A stretch of 9,310 nt of DNA from an uncultured Saprospiraceae bacterium. GTDB taxonomy: Bacteria > Bacteroidota > Bacteroidia > Chitinophagales > Saprospiraceae. The first letter of the stretch is position 1; each line of letters opens with the position of its first letter. Below, in pieces: positions 1-6,826 of the stretch. The notes beneath the pieces are model-generated. The model had not been told where the DNA came from and did no database searches. It was given only the letters and a program-made list of their open reading frames with translations. Made by a program: the position numbers and the translations under genes. The DNA lies in assembly GCA_937921525.1 (NCBI GenBank), contig CAKZUM010000092.1, positions 1-9,310 of the forward strand, given 5' to 3'.

Positions 1-126
1 ATCGACGAGGCTTTTCAACATGAGCAAAAGGGAAAGATTCGGGGAATCTTTATCTTTTGTGAACCGCTTGCGGACGGGATGCCAAAAGGAAAAATAACAA
101 GTAGAAGAATGTACATTTATTATTGA
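1..126 (+). CDS. 3' end of an unidentified gene (partial)
   Basis: An open frame enters from the left edge and stops with TGA at 124-126, giving 41 residues that begin IDEAFQHEQKGKIRG and end in RRMYIYY. The tail contains IFIFCEPLADGMPKGKITSRR, which faintly recalls the C-terminal lysine loop of acyl-CoA synthetases, but the match is too weak for a name. The other two + frames stop earlier (TGA near 27, TAA near 92), so this is the best coding frame. The 111 nt between its stop and the next start hold no convincing terminator or full promoter. It could be the upstream partner of the oxidoreductase or a chance open frame. Confidence 0.4.
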   Translation: MDEAFQHEQKGKIRGIFIFCEPLADGMPKGKITSRRMYIYY

Positions 127-237
127 ACCATTTCTAATAACTGGAGCTACGAAAAGATGACAGCCATTTTGAAAATTTCTGCCATCCAACTCGTTGATAC
201 CTAATTTATCAAAAAATACAATTTTAAAAGAAATATA

Positions 238-2748
238 ATGAACCTAGAAACAGATTATCTTATTGTCGGAAGTGGTGCTATGGGAATGGCATTCGCAGAT
301 ATATTAGTTACAGAAACAGACGCCAATATTATCATAGTCGATAAATATGCTAAACCTGGCGGACACTGGAATAAGGCCTACCCATTTGTAACACTGCACC
401 AACCCTCCGCCTTTTATGGCGTAAGTTCTAAAGAACTAAGTAGTGGAAAAAAAGATAGTATAGGTTTAAATAAAGGACTACATGAATTAGCTTCTGGTGC
501 AGAGGTAAGTGCCTACTTCGATGAAGTAATGCGGCATCAATTTTTGCCATCAGGTAGAGTACAATATTTTCCCTTGTGTGAATACAAAGGGAACAATCAA
601 TTTACTTCTATGATGACAGGAGAGCAATTTGAAGTAAAGGTCCACAAAAAAATAGTAGACTGTACTTATTTAAAAACAGTAGTCCCTTCAACCCACACCC
701 CTAGTTTTACGATTGCCCCTGAGGTGCAGTTTATGCCTTTAAATGATTTGCCTAAAATCAAAACCCCACCAGCTGGTTTTGTCGTCATTGGAGGAGGGAA
801 AACAGGAATAGATGCTTGTTTATGGTTATTGGAAAATAGAGTAGACCCCGATAAAATTACATGGATTGTATCTAGAGATGCTTGGTTATTGGATAGACAA
901 AATACCCAGCCAACAGAAGAATTTTTTGAGCATACCATGGGGGCGCAGGCTGCCCAATTTGAGGCAGTAGCCCAAGCAACTTCTATTACTGATTTATTTG
1001 ATAGACTAGAAGCCGCTGGAGTTTTATTAAGGTTAGATAAATCCGTTCGCCCAACGATGTTTCATGGAGCGACTATTAGTCAAGAGGAATTAAAGCAATT
1101 ACAAAGAATTAAGCATGTTGTCCGAAAGGGTAGAGTACAGCGGATAGAAAAAGATAAAATCGTATTCCGAAATGATACTATACCGACCAGTATAAATCAT
1201 CTACATATAGATTGTTCTGCGACAGCTATTCGGAAAGATATTAAAATGATTCCTGTTTTTAAGGGAAATGTAATTACGCCTCAAACAGTCCGTCCTTATC
1301 AACCTGTTTTTAGTGCTGCATTTATAGCCCACGTAGAGGTGGCGTATGAAACTGAAAAAGAAAAAAATAATATCTGTGGCGTAGTACCACTTCCGAATCA
1401 TGATACCGATTGGATCAGAATGTTAATGGGAATGATGATGAATCAATTCAATTGGTCAAAGGATAAAGAGATCGGAAAATGGTTATTAAAAAACCGATTA
1501 GATGGCTTTAGCGCAATGGTCAAAGGCGTATCAAAAGAGGATGAAGAGAAGCAAGCGATTATCAAAAGAATGCGAAGTAATGCCATGCCTGCAATGATGA
1601 AATTGCAGCAATTTATGCAGGAAATTAATACGACTGATCAGCAAGCTTTGACGCGTCCGCAGTTTCAGGTAAACAAGGAGCTGTTCTTTAATGGTCGTTT
1701 GGTAGAAACACCCAAAGAAGAGCTATCTATAAAAGAAGGAGAAGTGTTAGTCAAAATAGATAAATTTGCTTTTTCCGCTAATAATATTACCTATGCAGTA
1801 GCGGCGGATATGGTCGGCTACTGGCAATTCTTTCCGCCTGTTGGAGACAATCCCGATGGGTGGGGCGTCATACCCGTGTGGGGCTTTGCAGATGTCGTAG
1901 AATCTACCGTATCAGATATTCCTATTGGAGACCGTTTGTTTGGTTATTTTCCACCAGCCACTCATTTGAAAATGAAACCAATTAAAGTTTCCGATAAACG
2001 ATTTGTCGATGGTGCAGAGCATCGGACCAAGCTACCACAGGGGTATAATCTCTATCGTCGAGTCAAAGCAGAACCTGGTTATACTACTACTTTAGATAAA
2101 GAGCGTTCCCTACTATTTCCTTTATACTTGACCTCGTTTTGCCTATGGGATTCCTTACAGGATAACGATTGGTATGGTGCCAAGCAAGTGTTGATTTTAA
2201 GTGCCTCTAGCAAAACCAGTATTGGATTAGCCTACGCCCTAAAAGCAGATGAAAATGCTCCGCATATCATAGGTATAACCTCTCCAAGAAATTTAGCAAC
2301 AGTCAAGGAACGATCTCTTTATGATAGTACATTGACCTATGATGCCATTACTGAAATTGATACATCAATTCCAACGATCATTGTAGATATGTCTGGAAAT
2401 AGTAAAGTCTTACTAGCCTTGCACGAGCATCTTGGAGACAATATGAAGTTTACAATTAACGTAGGATTGACCCATTGGAAAGACGCCAAAGCAAAGCCCC
2501 CAAAAGGAATGATTACGGAACGAAGTGAATTCTTTTTTGCGCCCGGTCATATCCAAAAAAGATTAAAGGAATGGGGCCCTGCTGGTTTTGACAAAAAGAG
2601 TTCTTCCTTTATGTTAGAAGCGGCTGCCAAAACTAGAGAATGGCTTACTTTTAGAAAAATTGATGGTTTGGAAGGAATGGCAGCGATTCATCAAGCAGTT
2701 TGTAAAGGAGAAATCCCTGCGGATGAAGGATTGATCGTGGAGATGTAG
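238..2748 (+). CDS. FAD/NAD(P)-binding oxidoreductase fused to a DUF2855 domain
   Basis: This 836-residue, probably cytosolic protein has no signal peptide or membrane segments. Residues 7-44 form a classical dinucleotide-binding Rossmann start, with GSGAMG at 11-16 and VDK then PGGHW at 34-44, as in flavin-dependent monooxygenase-like proteins. A second glycine-rich loop, GGGKTG at 185-190, suggests an NAD(P)H site. From about residue 474 the protein becomes a full-length DUF2855 domain. Its hallmark is SANNITYA at 513-520 followed by GYWQFFP, and the family looks distantly like medium-chain dehydrogenases/quinone reductases. The single open frame runs through both halves, so this appears to be a natural fusion and not a frameshift artefact. 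The ATG at 238 gives the Rossmann strand a normal N-terminus; upstream is only A/T-rich with no strong ribosome site, as is usual in Bacteroidota. The substrate is unknown. The stop codon TAG (2746-2748) directly touches the IS66 end, so the native downstream region has been replaced. Confidence 0.85.
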   Translation: MNLETDYLIVGSGAMGMAFADILVTETDANIIIVDKYAKPGGHWNKAYPFVTLHQPSAFYGVSSKELSSGKKDSIGLNKGLHELASGAEVSAYFDEVMRHQFLPSGRVQYFPLCEYKGNNQFTSMMTGEQFEVKVHKKIVDCTYLKTVVPSTHTPSFTIAPEVQFMPLNDLPKIKTPPAGFVVIGGGKTGIDACLWLLENRVDPDKITWIVSRDAWLLDRQNTQPTEEFFEHTMGAQAAQFEAVAQATSITDLFDRLEAAGVLLRLDKSVRPTMFHGATISQEELKQLQRIKHVVRKGRVQRIEKDKIVFRNDTIPTSINHLHIDCSATAIRKDIKMIPVFKGNVITPQTVRPYQPVFSAAFIAHVEVAYETEKEKNNICGVVPLPNHDTDWIRMLMGMMMNQFNWSKDKEIGKWLLKNRLDGFSAMVKGVSKEDEEKQAIIKRMRSNAMPAMMKLQQFMQEINTTDQQALTRPQFQVNKELFFNGRLVETPKEELSIKEGEVLVKIDKFAFSANNITYAVAADMVGYWQFFPPVGDNPDGWGVIPVWGFADVVESTVSDIPIGDRLFGYFPPATHLKMKPIKVSDKRFVDGAEHRTKLPQGYNLYRRVKAEPGYTTTLDKERSLLFPLYLTSFCLWDSLQDNDWYGAKQVLILSASSKTSIGLAYALKADENAPHIIGITSPRNLATVKERSLYDSTLTYDAITEIDTSIPTIIVDMSGNSKVLLALHEHLGDNMKFTINVGLTHWKDAKAKPPKGMITERSEFFFAPGHIQKRLKEWGPAGFDKKSSSFMLEAAAKTREWLTFRKIDGLEGMAAIHQAVCKGEIPADEGLIVEM

Positions 2749-2768
2749 GTAAGCGTTCCGTAAAGTAC
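2749..2768 (+). repeat. IS66 left terminal inverted repeat
   Basis: GTAAGCGTTCCGTAAAGTAC matches the inverse of the right end (5329-5348) at 17 of 20 positions, with mismatches at positions 9, 11 and 14. It starts immediately after the TAG stop of the oxidoreductase gene. Confidence 0.9.
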
Positions 2769-3037
2769 ATCTCAAAAAAAGCAGTAAAAATTAGGCAAAT
2801 AGCAACAGATGTATTATATTTGTTATATGCCAGTCAACCGATCATTCCACTTACTAATATAATTATACAAAAATATATAAATCTAAACATTTCTCTATAT
2901 ATCTATCATGGTATATGCAAAGAGGCTGTGGTGTAATCCTTGTGCAAATAGTCAGGGACGACTATATTTTAAACACGTTTTAAACTTACCGTATCTATGA
3001 CCATAGATACGGTTTTTTTATGTTTCGTTCTTTTTAA
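2769..3037. other. Non-coding left arm of the IS66 with promoter-like box and stacked hairpins
   Basis: No credible ORF lies in this stretch. On the + strand it holds TATATTTG at 2815-2822, which fits the Bacteroidota -7 pattern TAnnTTTG, although the upstream -33 position is TTA at an off spacing and not TTG. Three hairpins follow downstream: ATAGTC/GACTAT at 2948-2965, an A/T-only TTTAAA/TTTAAA stem at about 2969-2985, and the strong terminator at 2988-3019. Together these could define a short + strand transcript of roughly 190 nt antisense-oriented to the transposase genes. They could equally be a passive spacer that insulates the IS. The arm is longer than the few tens of bases usual between tnpC and the terminus in IS66. 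Confidence 0.3.
2988..3019 (+). terminator. Strong rho-independent terminator, + strand
   Basis: A perfect 12-bp complement (ACCGTATCTATG at 2988-2999 with its inverse at 3002-3013) has only two bases between the arms, so in practice about 10-11 bp pair around a small loop. A T run to 3019 follows at once. On the minus strand there is no comparable T run after the stem, so it acts mainly on + strand transcripts. It would stop readthrough from the oxidoreductase gene into the antisense of tnpC, or end a small transcript made from the IS arm. Confidence 0.8.
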
Positions 3038-4609
3038 TTAGGCAGGATCTTGTGTCTGTTGAGGTGTCCAAAGATGTGGGAGGAGTTCTTCTATTTTATT
3101 GATCGGATGATTGGGTAGTCGTTGCATAACATCTGTTAACCACGCTACGGGGTCTACTTCATGCATTTTGCAGCAAGCAAAAAAAGAATAAAACATGGCT
3201 CCCCGTTGTGCGGCCTCGTGAGAACCTGCGAAGAGATAATTTTTCCTGCCTACTGCAATTGGGCGGATGGCATTCTCGATAGGATTGGTATCAATATTTA
3301 ATCGACCATCCGTCAAGTAATGCATCATCGTCTTTTTTCTTTTAAGCATATATCCCATCGCTTTTCCGATTGGACTTTTTGGAAGCGTTTTCGGGGACTG
3401 CTCTTCCATCCATTTATATAAAGCCTCTAACACAGGTTTGGATTTTTCTTGTCGAATTTGGTAGCATTGTTCTACCGACCAATCCTGCTCTCTAGCATGT
3501 CGTTCAATGGCATATAATATTTGAATTTCTTGCAGGGCATGGCTGGCCAATTGTTGATCATTAGCGAGTGCTTTTTCAAATTCTCTTCGGCCATGATTTA
3601 AGCAGTGATAATGAATCAAATCAGGGTAAGCTTTACTGACTTGATCATATACTTCGTAGGCATCTGTTTGGATCGTACCTGCATACTGCTTTAGGCGCGC
3701 CATTGGGTTGGTTGCTGATCTAGAGGAATTATAATCAAAGAAAAGTAATTGTTGCTCTACTGCTAAATAGCCCCAATAATATCCTCGATGAGTTTTGCTT
3801 TTTTTAGGTTTTTTCCTTTTGGCAGGAGGCTTTTTGACTTGTACTTCTATTCTTGTTTCATCTATCATCAAGTACGTTGCCTTCAAAACAAGTTCTACTA
3901 ATTTTTCGAACATTGGAAGCAATCGATCAGCAGACTGTGCCACCCAACCACACATGGTAGATTTAGGGATGAGAACTCCTAAACGATTTAGGCGTTCCCT
4001 TGTACGATATAGAGGCAGATGATCCACATATTTATCTGCAATAATAGCTGCTAATAAGGTTTCATCCGCTATACATTTTTCTATAAATCGACTCGGCATT
4101 GGAGCGATACAAATCTTCGTAGATTCTTCTTGCGTAGTTGAGCTTTCTGGACTTGTTGAGTTTGCCGAAGTTGCTTTAGCTTTATAATAAGGACGTACTA
4201 ACACTTTAACATACAACTCGGCAGGAGTATACATCAAAATATTTGTTCGTTCTTCGGAAACTTTTACCATTCCTGTAGTATCTTGGTCTGGCTCTATTAT
4301 CACTTCTCTTTTTTCTAAATGTTCGGGTAGTAATAAACGAGCAGGCTTTTTCTTGGCGGAGTTGCGTTTCTTTTCATGGGCTGCAACATGGATAGTTGAA
4401 GCTGGCTCCTCCGTAGGCGGTGGAGAAAATAATTGCAGCTGTTCAGGGTTTTGTCCACTTGTAAAGCGTTCACTTTTTGCGCCATACACTAACCGTTTAA
4501 GCTGCTCCATTTGGAAGAACAGCATTTGATATTTAGCCTCTAATTCTTTATATTTTTCTATTTCAATATACCCTTTCATTGTCCTATAAAGATACAAAAA
4601 AAGGTACAT
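3038..4609 (-). CDS. tnpC: IS66-family transposase TnpC (DDE)
   Basis: This is the catalytic transposase of the element, 523 residues. The N-terminal helix (about 20-50) ends in YGAKSERF, the usual IS66 leader. The DDE catalytic residues are visible as D250 in LMIDETRIEV, D316 in IQTDAYEVYD and E445 in TNPIENAIRP. The family signature GRKNYLFAGS (454-463) and a C-terminal DPVAWLTDVMQRLP segment follow. The zinc-finger region usual in IS66 (around 95-165 here) has no cysteine at all and is replaced partly by a Ser/Thr-rich linker (146-165). The start is uncertain: ATG at 4609 lies 13 nt after the tnpB stop but adds ten hydrophobic residues, whereas the in-frame ATG at 4579 gives a more typical N-terminus (MKGYIEIEKY) and has AGGA just before it. 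It is probably co-transcribed with tnpA and tnpB. Confidence 0.95.
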   Translation of the reverse strand: MYLFLYLYRTMKGYIEIEKYKELEAKYQMLFFQMEQLKRLVYGAKSERFTSGQNPEQLQLFSPPPTEEPASTIHVAAHEKKRNSAKKKPARLLLPEHLEKREVIIEPDQDTTGMVKVSEERTNILMYTPAELYVKVLVRPYYKAKATSANSTSPESSTTQEESTKICIAPMPSRFIEKCIADETLLAAIIADKYVDHLPLYRTRERLNRLGVLIPKSTMCGWVAQSADRLLPMFEKLVELVLKATYLMIDETRIEVQVKKPPAKRKKPKKSKTHRGYYWGYLAVEQQLLFFDYNSSRSATNPMARLKQYAGTIQTDAYEVYDQVSKAYPDLIHYHCLNHGRREFEKALANDQQLASHALQEIQILYAIERHAREQDWSVEQCYQIRQEKSKPVLEALYKWMEEQSPKTLPKSPIGKAMGYMLKRKKTMMHYLTDGRLNIDTNPIENAIRPIAVGRKNYLFAGSHEAAQRGAMFYSFFACCKMHEVDPVAWLTDVMQRLPNHPINKIEELLPHLWTPQQTQDPA

Positions 4610-4622
4610 ACTTTGACTTATA

Positions 4623-4982
4623 TCAACCTGTTTTTTTATAAGAAAATCGCTTTCTTTTCCGCACGGATTGCAAGTCGATTCCCTTTACAATAAGCATTAG
4701 TTTTTGCCAACTTATCACACTACTTTTTGCTCCAGTTTCTACATTGGGTATTTCAAATCGACCGCGTTCCAGACGTTTATAGTATAATACAAATCCGCCT
4801 TGCTCCCACACTAAAAGCTTCATTCGATTACGGCCTCTATTGATGAAAATAAATACGTCTCCTGATAATGGATTTTGTCCTAATTCATTTCGGACTAAAC
4901 CACTCAGTCCATCAAAGCCTTTGCGCATATCTGTCGACTCCTGATATAAATAATATTGATGTCGTTCGTTTAGGGAAAACAT
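4623..4982 (-). CDS. tnpB: IS66 accessory protein TnpB (Orf2 family)
   Basis: This 119-residue protein has the full IS66 Orf2 signature: TDMRKGFDGLSGLV at 17-30, then NPLSGDVFIFINRGRNRMK and YYKRLERGRFEIP. Length and motif order are normal for the family. TnpB is required with TnpA and TnpC for transposition of IS66-type elements, but its biochemical role is not settled. Its ATG overlaps the tnpA stop by one base (TAATG on the minus strand), which implies translational coupling. The C-terminus is basic (RKRKRFSYKK), consistent with nucleic-acid contact. Confidence 0.95.
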   Translation of the reverse strand: MFSLNERHQYYLYQESTDMRKGFDGLSGLVRNELGQNPLSGDVFIFINRGRNRMKLLVWEQGGFVLYYKRLERGRFEIPNVETGAKSSVISWQKLMLIVKGIDLQSVRKRKRFSYKKTG

Positions 4983-5281
4983 TAGCAGCGTATTTGTAGT
5001 AATTGCTCCACTAATTTTACAGCGGTGGTTGCAGGTATCCGAACGGTATTTCCATTCGGGTAATTAATTTCTATTCGCTCCGTTAATTCAACCGCTTCTA
5101 CTTTAAGTGGTATAAATTTATTACTTTTAGTAGCCGATGCTGTTTTTGATAGTTTACGTTGCCAATAGTGTAATTGGTTAGCTCTAATGCCATGGGCTGC
5201 GCAAAAATCTTTTTGCGTACCTTCATGATTACGGTAAGACCTTAGTAGAATCTCCATCTCTGCTTGAGTTTTATGTCTCAT
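4982..5281 (-). CDS. tnpA: IS66 accessory protein TnpA (helix-turn-helix)
   Basis: The first gene of the IS66 set is about 99 residues from the ATG at 5281. The N-terminal half reads as a helix-turn-helix, with EMEILLRSYRNHEGTQKDFCAAHGI then NQLHYWQRKL, the pattern of IS66/IS3-type TnpA proteins that bind DNA. The C-terminal half (RIEINYPNGNTVRIP then KLVEQLLQI) is the usual short beta/helical tail. An in-frame TTG at 5294-5296 could extend it by five residues, but that TTG lies inside the promoter -7 box (5294-5301), so the ATG at 5281 is preferred. The stop overlaps the tnpB start by one base. Confidence 0.9.
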   Translation of the reverse strand: MRHKTQAEMEILLRSYRNHEGTQKDFCAAHGIRANQLHYWQRKLSKTASATKSNKFIPLKVEAVELTERIEINYPNGNTVRIPATTAVKLVEQLLQIRC

Positions 5282-5293
5282 GTTTTTTTTGTA

Positions 5294-5324
5294 CAAAATT
5301 ATGGGCAGATGATGGAAGGTGCAA
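5294..5324 (-). promoter_or_regulatory. Predicted tnpA promoter (Bacteroidota type)
   Basis: Read on the minus strand, TTG (5324-5322), a 20-nt spacer and TAATTTTG (5301-5294) closely fit the Bacteroidota consensus TTG-N19-TAnnTTTG. The predicted transcript would begin only a few bases before the tnpA ATG at 5281, giving a very short leader. The position is right for driving all three transposase genes. Confidence 0.6.
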
Positions 5325-5334
5325 GTACGTACTT
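5323..5334. promoter_or_regulatory. Perfect 12-bp palindrome over the IS end and promoter
   Basis: AAGTACGTACTT is self-complementary. It covers part of the -33 TTG of the tnpA promoter and the inner edge of the right inverted repeat. The left IS end has only one half-site (AAGTACAT). It could be an operator or transposase-binding site allowing the helix-turn-helix TnpA to control its own promoter; that role is inference. Confidence 0.35.
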
Positions 5335-5348
5335 CACAGCACGCTTAC
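5329..5348 (-). repeat. IS66 right terminal inverted repeat
   Basis: Read on the minus strand it is GTAAGCGTGCTGTGAAGTAC, matching the left end at 17 of 20 positions. The bases just outside (AAAACAAT) do not repeat the left flank. Confidence 0.9.
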
Positions 5349-5349
5349 A

Positions 5350-5523
5350 AAACAATATAATGAAAAGACTTTCCATAATCCTTTTGAAAAAGGAGCTGAA
5401 AAAATTTATAATGATATAGTTCCTAATAATAGTAGAAGAGATAAAAATGAGGAACACAACCCCCAACGATTAGTCCAAATTTTAGGAAAATTTAAAGACC
5501 AAACCCATATATTTGGTCAGATT
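5350..5523 (+). pseudogene. In-frame 5' remnant of the interrupted ATPase/receiver-like gene
   Basis: Upstream of the first ATG at 5524 the same frame stays open through 58 codons to the IS edge, and across the IS end to a stop at 5185-5187, with no ATG, GTG or TTG start codon. The IS-external part reads as ordinary protein (KQYNEKTFHNPFEKGAEK ... LVQILGKFKDQTHIFGQI) with codon use like the downstream gene. It is therefore the middle of an originally longer coding sequence whose true start lay where the IS66 now sits or beyond, and it is not found on the other side of the element. Confidence 0.7.
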
Positions 5524-6822
5524 ATGCATAAAGCAAACATTAAATATAATGAATTAGTAAATCAACTAGACATAGAATTCCAGAAATACGGAAAAAGTAA
5601 TCCTGATAATAGCTCTTATCCTTGGCTACCAATTGAAATTAACAAAGGTTTAAAATCATTTATAGGACGTCTTAAGTATCACAAATGGTTAGATGAATTT
5701 GGAGAGAAATATTATCAAGGTGATACATTTTTACATTTTTCTCCTTTAGTTCATAGCTTCAGAAAAACTATTCGTTTTTCGCATCAAATGAAAATGTCTG
5801 AAATCATTCTTTTTAATGCATCAATAATACCTGATTTTTGGAAGAAATTTTGGTATTTAGATTTGAGCAAAGAATTAGATGTTGTTTTTACAGATATATT
5901 TATTTCAACAAAAAACATTAATCAAGCAATTGGATTAGTGTTAGAAAATGCCATGGAATATGGCAACGGTGTTGGAGGTCTAAAAGTTACTGCAGAAAAA
6001 TGGAATAATAAAGTTGTACTAAGAATAATAGATCTAAAGTCTACTTCAAAAAAAAACGTACAAGATTTAGAAGCGATAATGAATAAAGGAAATTTGGGGC
6101 AAATTCGTGCTCTTTTATTTGGTTACTGTAATTTTAACATTAGAGCCATATTCCCCAGAGGGCAATTTAAGGTTAGTTCGTTACCTTATATTTCATCATC
6201 ACCATCAGAGAATTATGAACCAAAAGGCTTTACCTATGAATTTATATTTTACCGTCCGATAAAACTAATTCTTGTAGATAATAATAATGTTCGAAGAGAA
6301 ATTGCAAAAAACAATCTTGATTCAAAATTTATTCGGGATAGCTTTTTCACCTTTAAGGAAACTATAGATACAAACGATTTAGATTTTTGTAATGCAGTCT
6401 TTATTCATAAATCTAATCCTGAATATAAGGAGGTTTACGAAGTAGCTAAACTTCGTAAATTACCAATATTATCTTTTTCTGGAGATGAAACTACATTGAG
6501 TACTCAAGAGAACACAAATGACATATTTATGTCAGATGAAGATTTCTACAATTCGTTGAATGATGCTATTAGGTTAATTCAGTTGAGCAGTATTGTATCT
6601 TTAGAACCTTTTTTATCAAAAGATGTAATTCCAAATTTGAAAATAGAAAATGATTCTATTTATAAAATTAATAATGATATAAGAGCTAATAGCATAGATT
6701 TAAAAAAATTACCAACTGAATATGTTCATCGAATAAGACAGTTTGTCGGTGATATAGATCTCCCAGAATTTAATAGACCAAAACAATTGAGAAAATTTAT
6801 CCTGAGAAATATAATAGAGTGA
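5524..6822 (+). CDS. GHKL-ATPase-like protein with degenerate receiver domain, 5'-truncated by IS66
   Basis: From the first ATG the product is 432 residues, but the frame is open 58 codons further to the IS end, so the N-terminus is missing. Residues about 112-215 resemble a histidine-kinase-type (GHKL) ATPase fold: the N-box-like NQAIGLVLENAMEYG (133-147), a strand ending in IID (168-170) where the G1 box belongs, and GNLGQIRALLFGY (189-201) in the place of the G2 box. The DxGxG motif itself is missing, so ATP binding is doubtful. Residues about 246-355 look like a receiver: IKLILVDNNNVRRE, then NAVFIHKS where the phosphoacceptor strand should carry Asp, then LPILSFSGDE. The acceptor position appears to be His or Lys, so it is probably a pseudo-receiver. 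No clear phosphorylatable histidine box is seen. It lies 4 nt ahead of the receiver/HEPN-like gene and most likely forms an operon with it, as its sensor or regulator. Whether the shortened protein is made is unknown. Confidence 0.6.
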   Translation: MHKANIKYNELVNQLDIEFQKYGKSNPDNSSYPWLPIEINKGLKSFIGRLKYHKWLDEFGEKYYQGDTFLHFSPLVHSFRKTIRFSHQMKMSEIILFNASIIPDFWKKFWYLDLSKELDVVFTDIFISTKNINQAIGLVLENAMEYGNGVGGLKVTAEKWNNKVVLRIIDLKSTSKKNVQDLEAIMNKGNLGQIRALLFGYCNFNIRAIFPRGQFKVSSLPYISSSPSENYEPKGFTYEFIFYRPIKLILVDNNNVRREIAKNNLDSKFIRDSFFTFKETIDTNDLDFCNAVFIHKSNPEYKEVYEVAKLRKLPILSFSGDETTLSTQENTNDIFMSDEDFYNSLNDAIRLIQLSSIVSLEPFLSKDVIPNLKIENDSIYKINNDIRANSIDLKKLPTEYVHRIRQFVGDIDLPEFNRPKQLRKFILRNIIE

Positions 6823-6826
6823 GCAT

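Larger units (their letters stand above)
2749..5348. mobile_element. Complete IS66-family insertion sequence (2600 bp)
   Basis: The element is bounded by GTAAGCG... at 2749 and ...CGCTTAC at 5348, the typical IS66 terminus, and contains the family's three genes tnpA, tnpB and tnpC in that order on the minus strand. All three are open and keep their conserved motifs, so the element could be active. IS66 members normally create 8-bp target duplications. Here the left flank is AGATGTAG and the right flank AAAACAAT, which do not match, so the copy probably sits at a deletion or recombination junction. An unusual trait is the roughly 290-nt non-coding arm between the left end and the tnpC stop. 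Confidence 0.93.

Noticed and set aside
127..237. Promoter or terminator before the oxidoreductase gene
   Set aside because: No complete TTG/TAnnTTTG pair and no stem with a T run could be found; only partial matches such as TAATTTAT.
666..938. 90-codon open frame on the minus strand inside the oxidoreductase gene
   Set aside because: It is fully antisense to a gene with clear Rossmann motifs, and its own product shows no recognisable motif.
1201..1401. 66-codon open frame on the minus strand inside the oxidoreductase gene
   Set aside because: It is antisense to the coding sequence, with a low-complexity phenylalanine stretch created by an A-run of the real gene.
2988..3019. Bidirectional terminator also serving tnpC on the minus strand
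   Set aside because: On the minus strand the stem is followed by AAGTTT and not by a T run, so efficient intrinsic termination in that direction is not supported.
3795..4022. 75-codon open frame on the + strand inside tnpC
   Set aside because: It is antisense to the catalytic region of the transposase; its hydrophobic start reflects the lysine-rich stretch of TnpC on the other strand.
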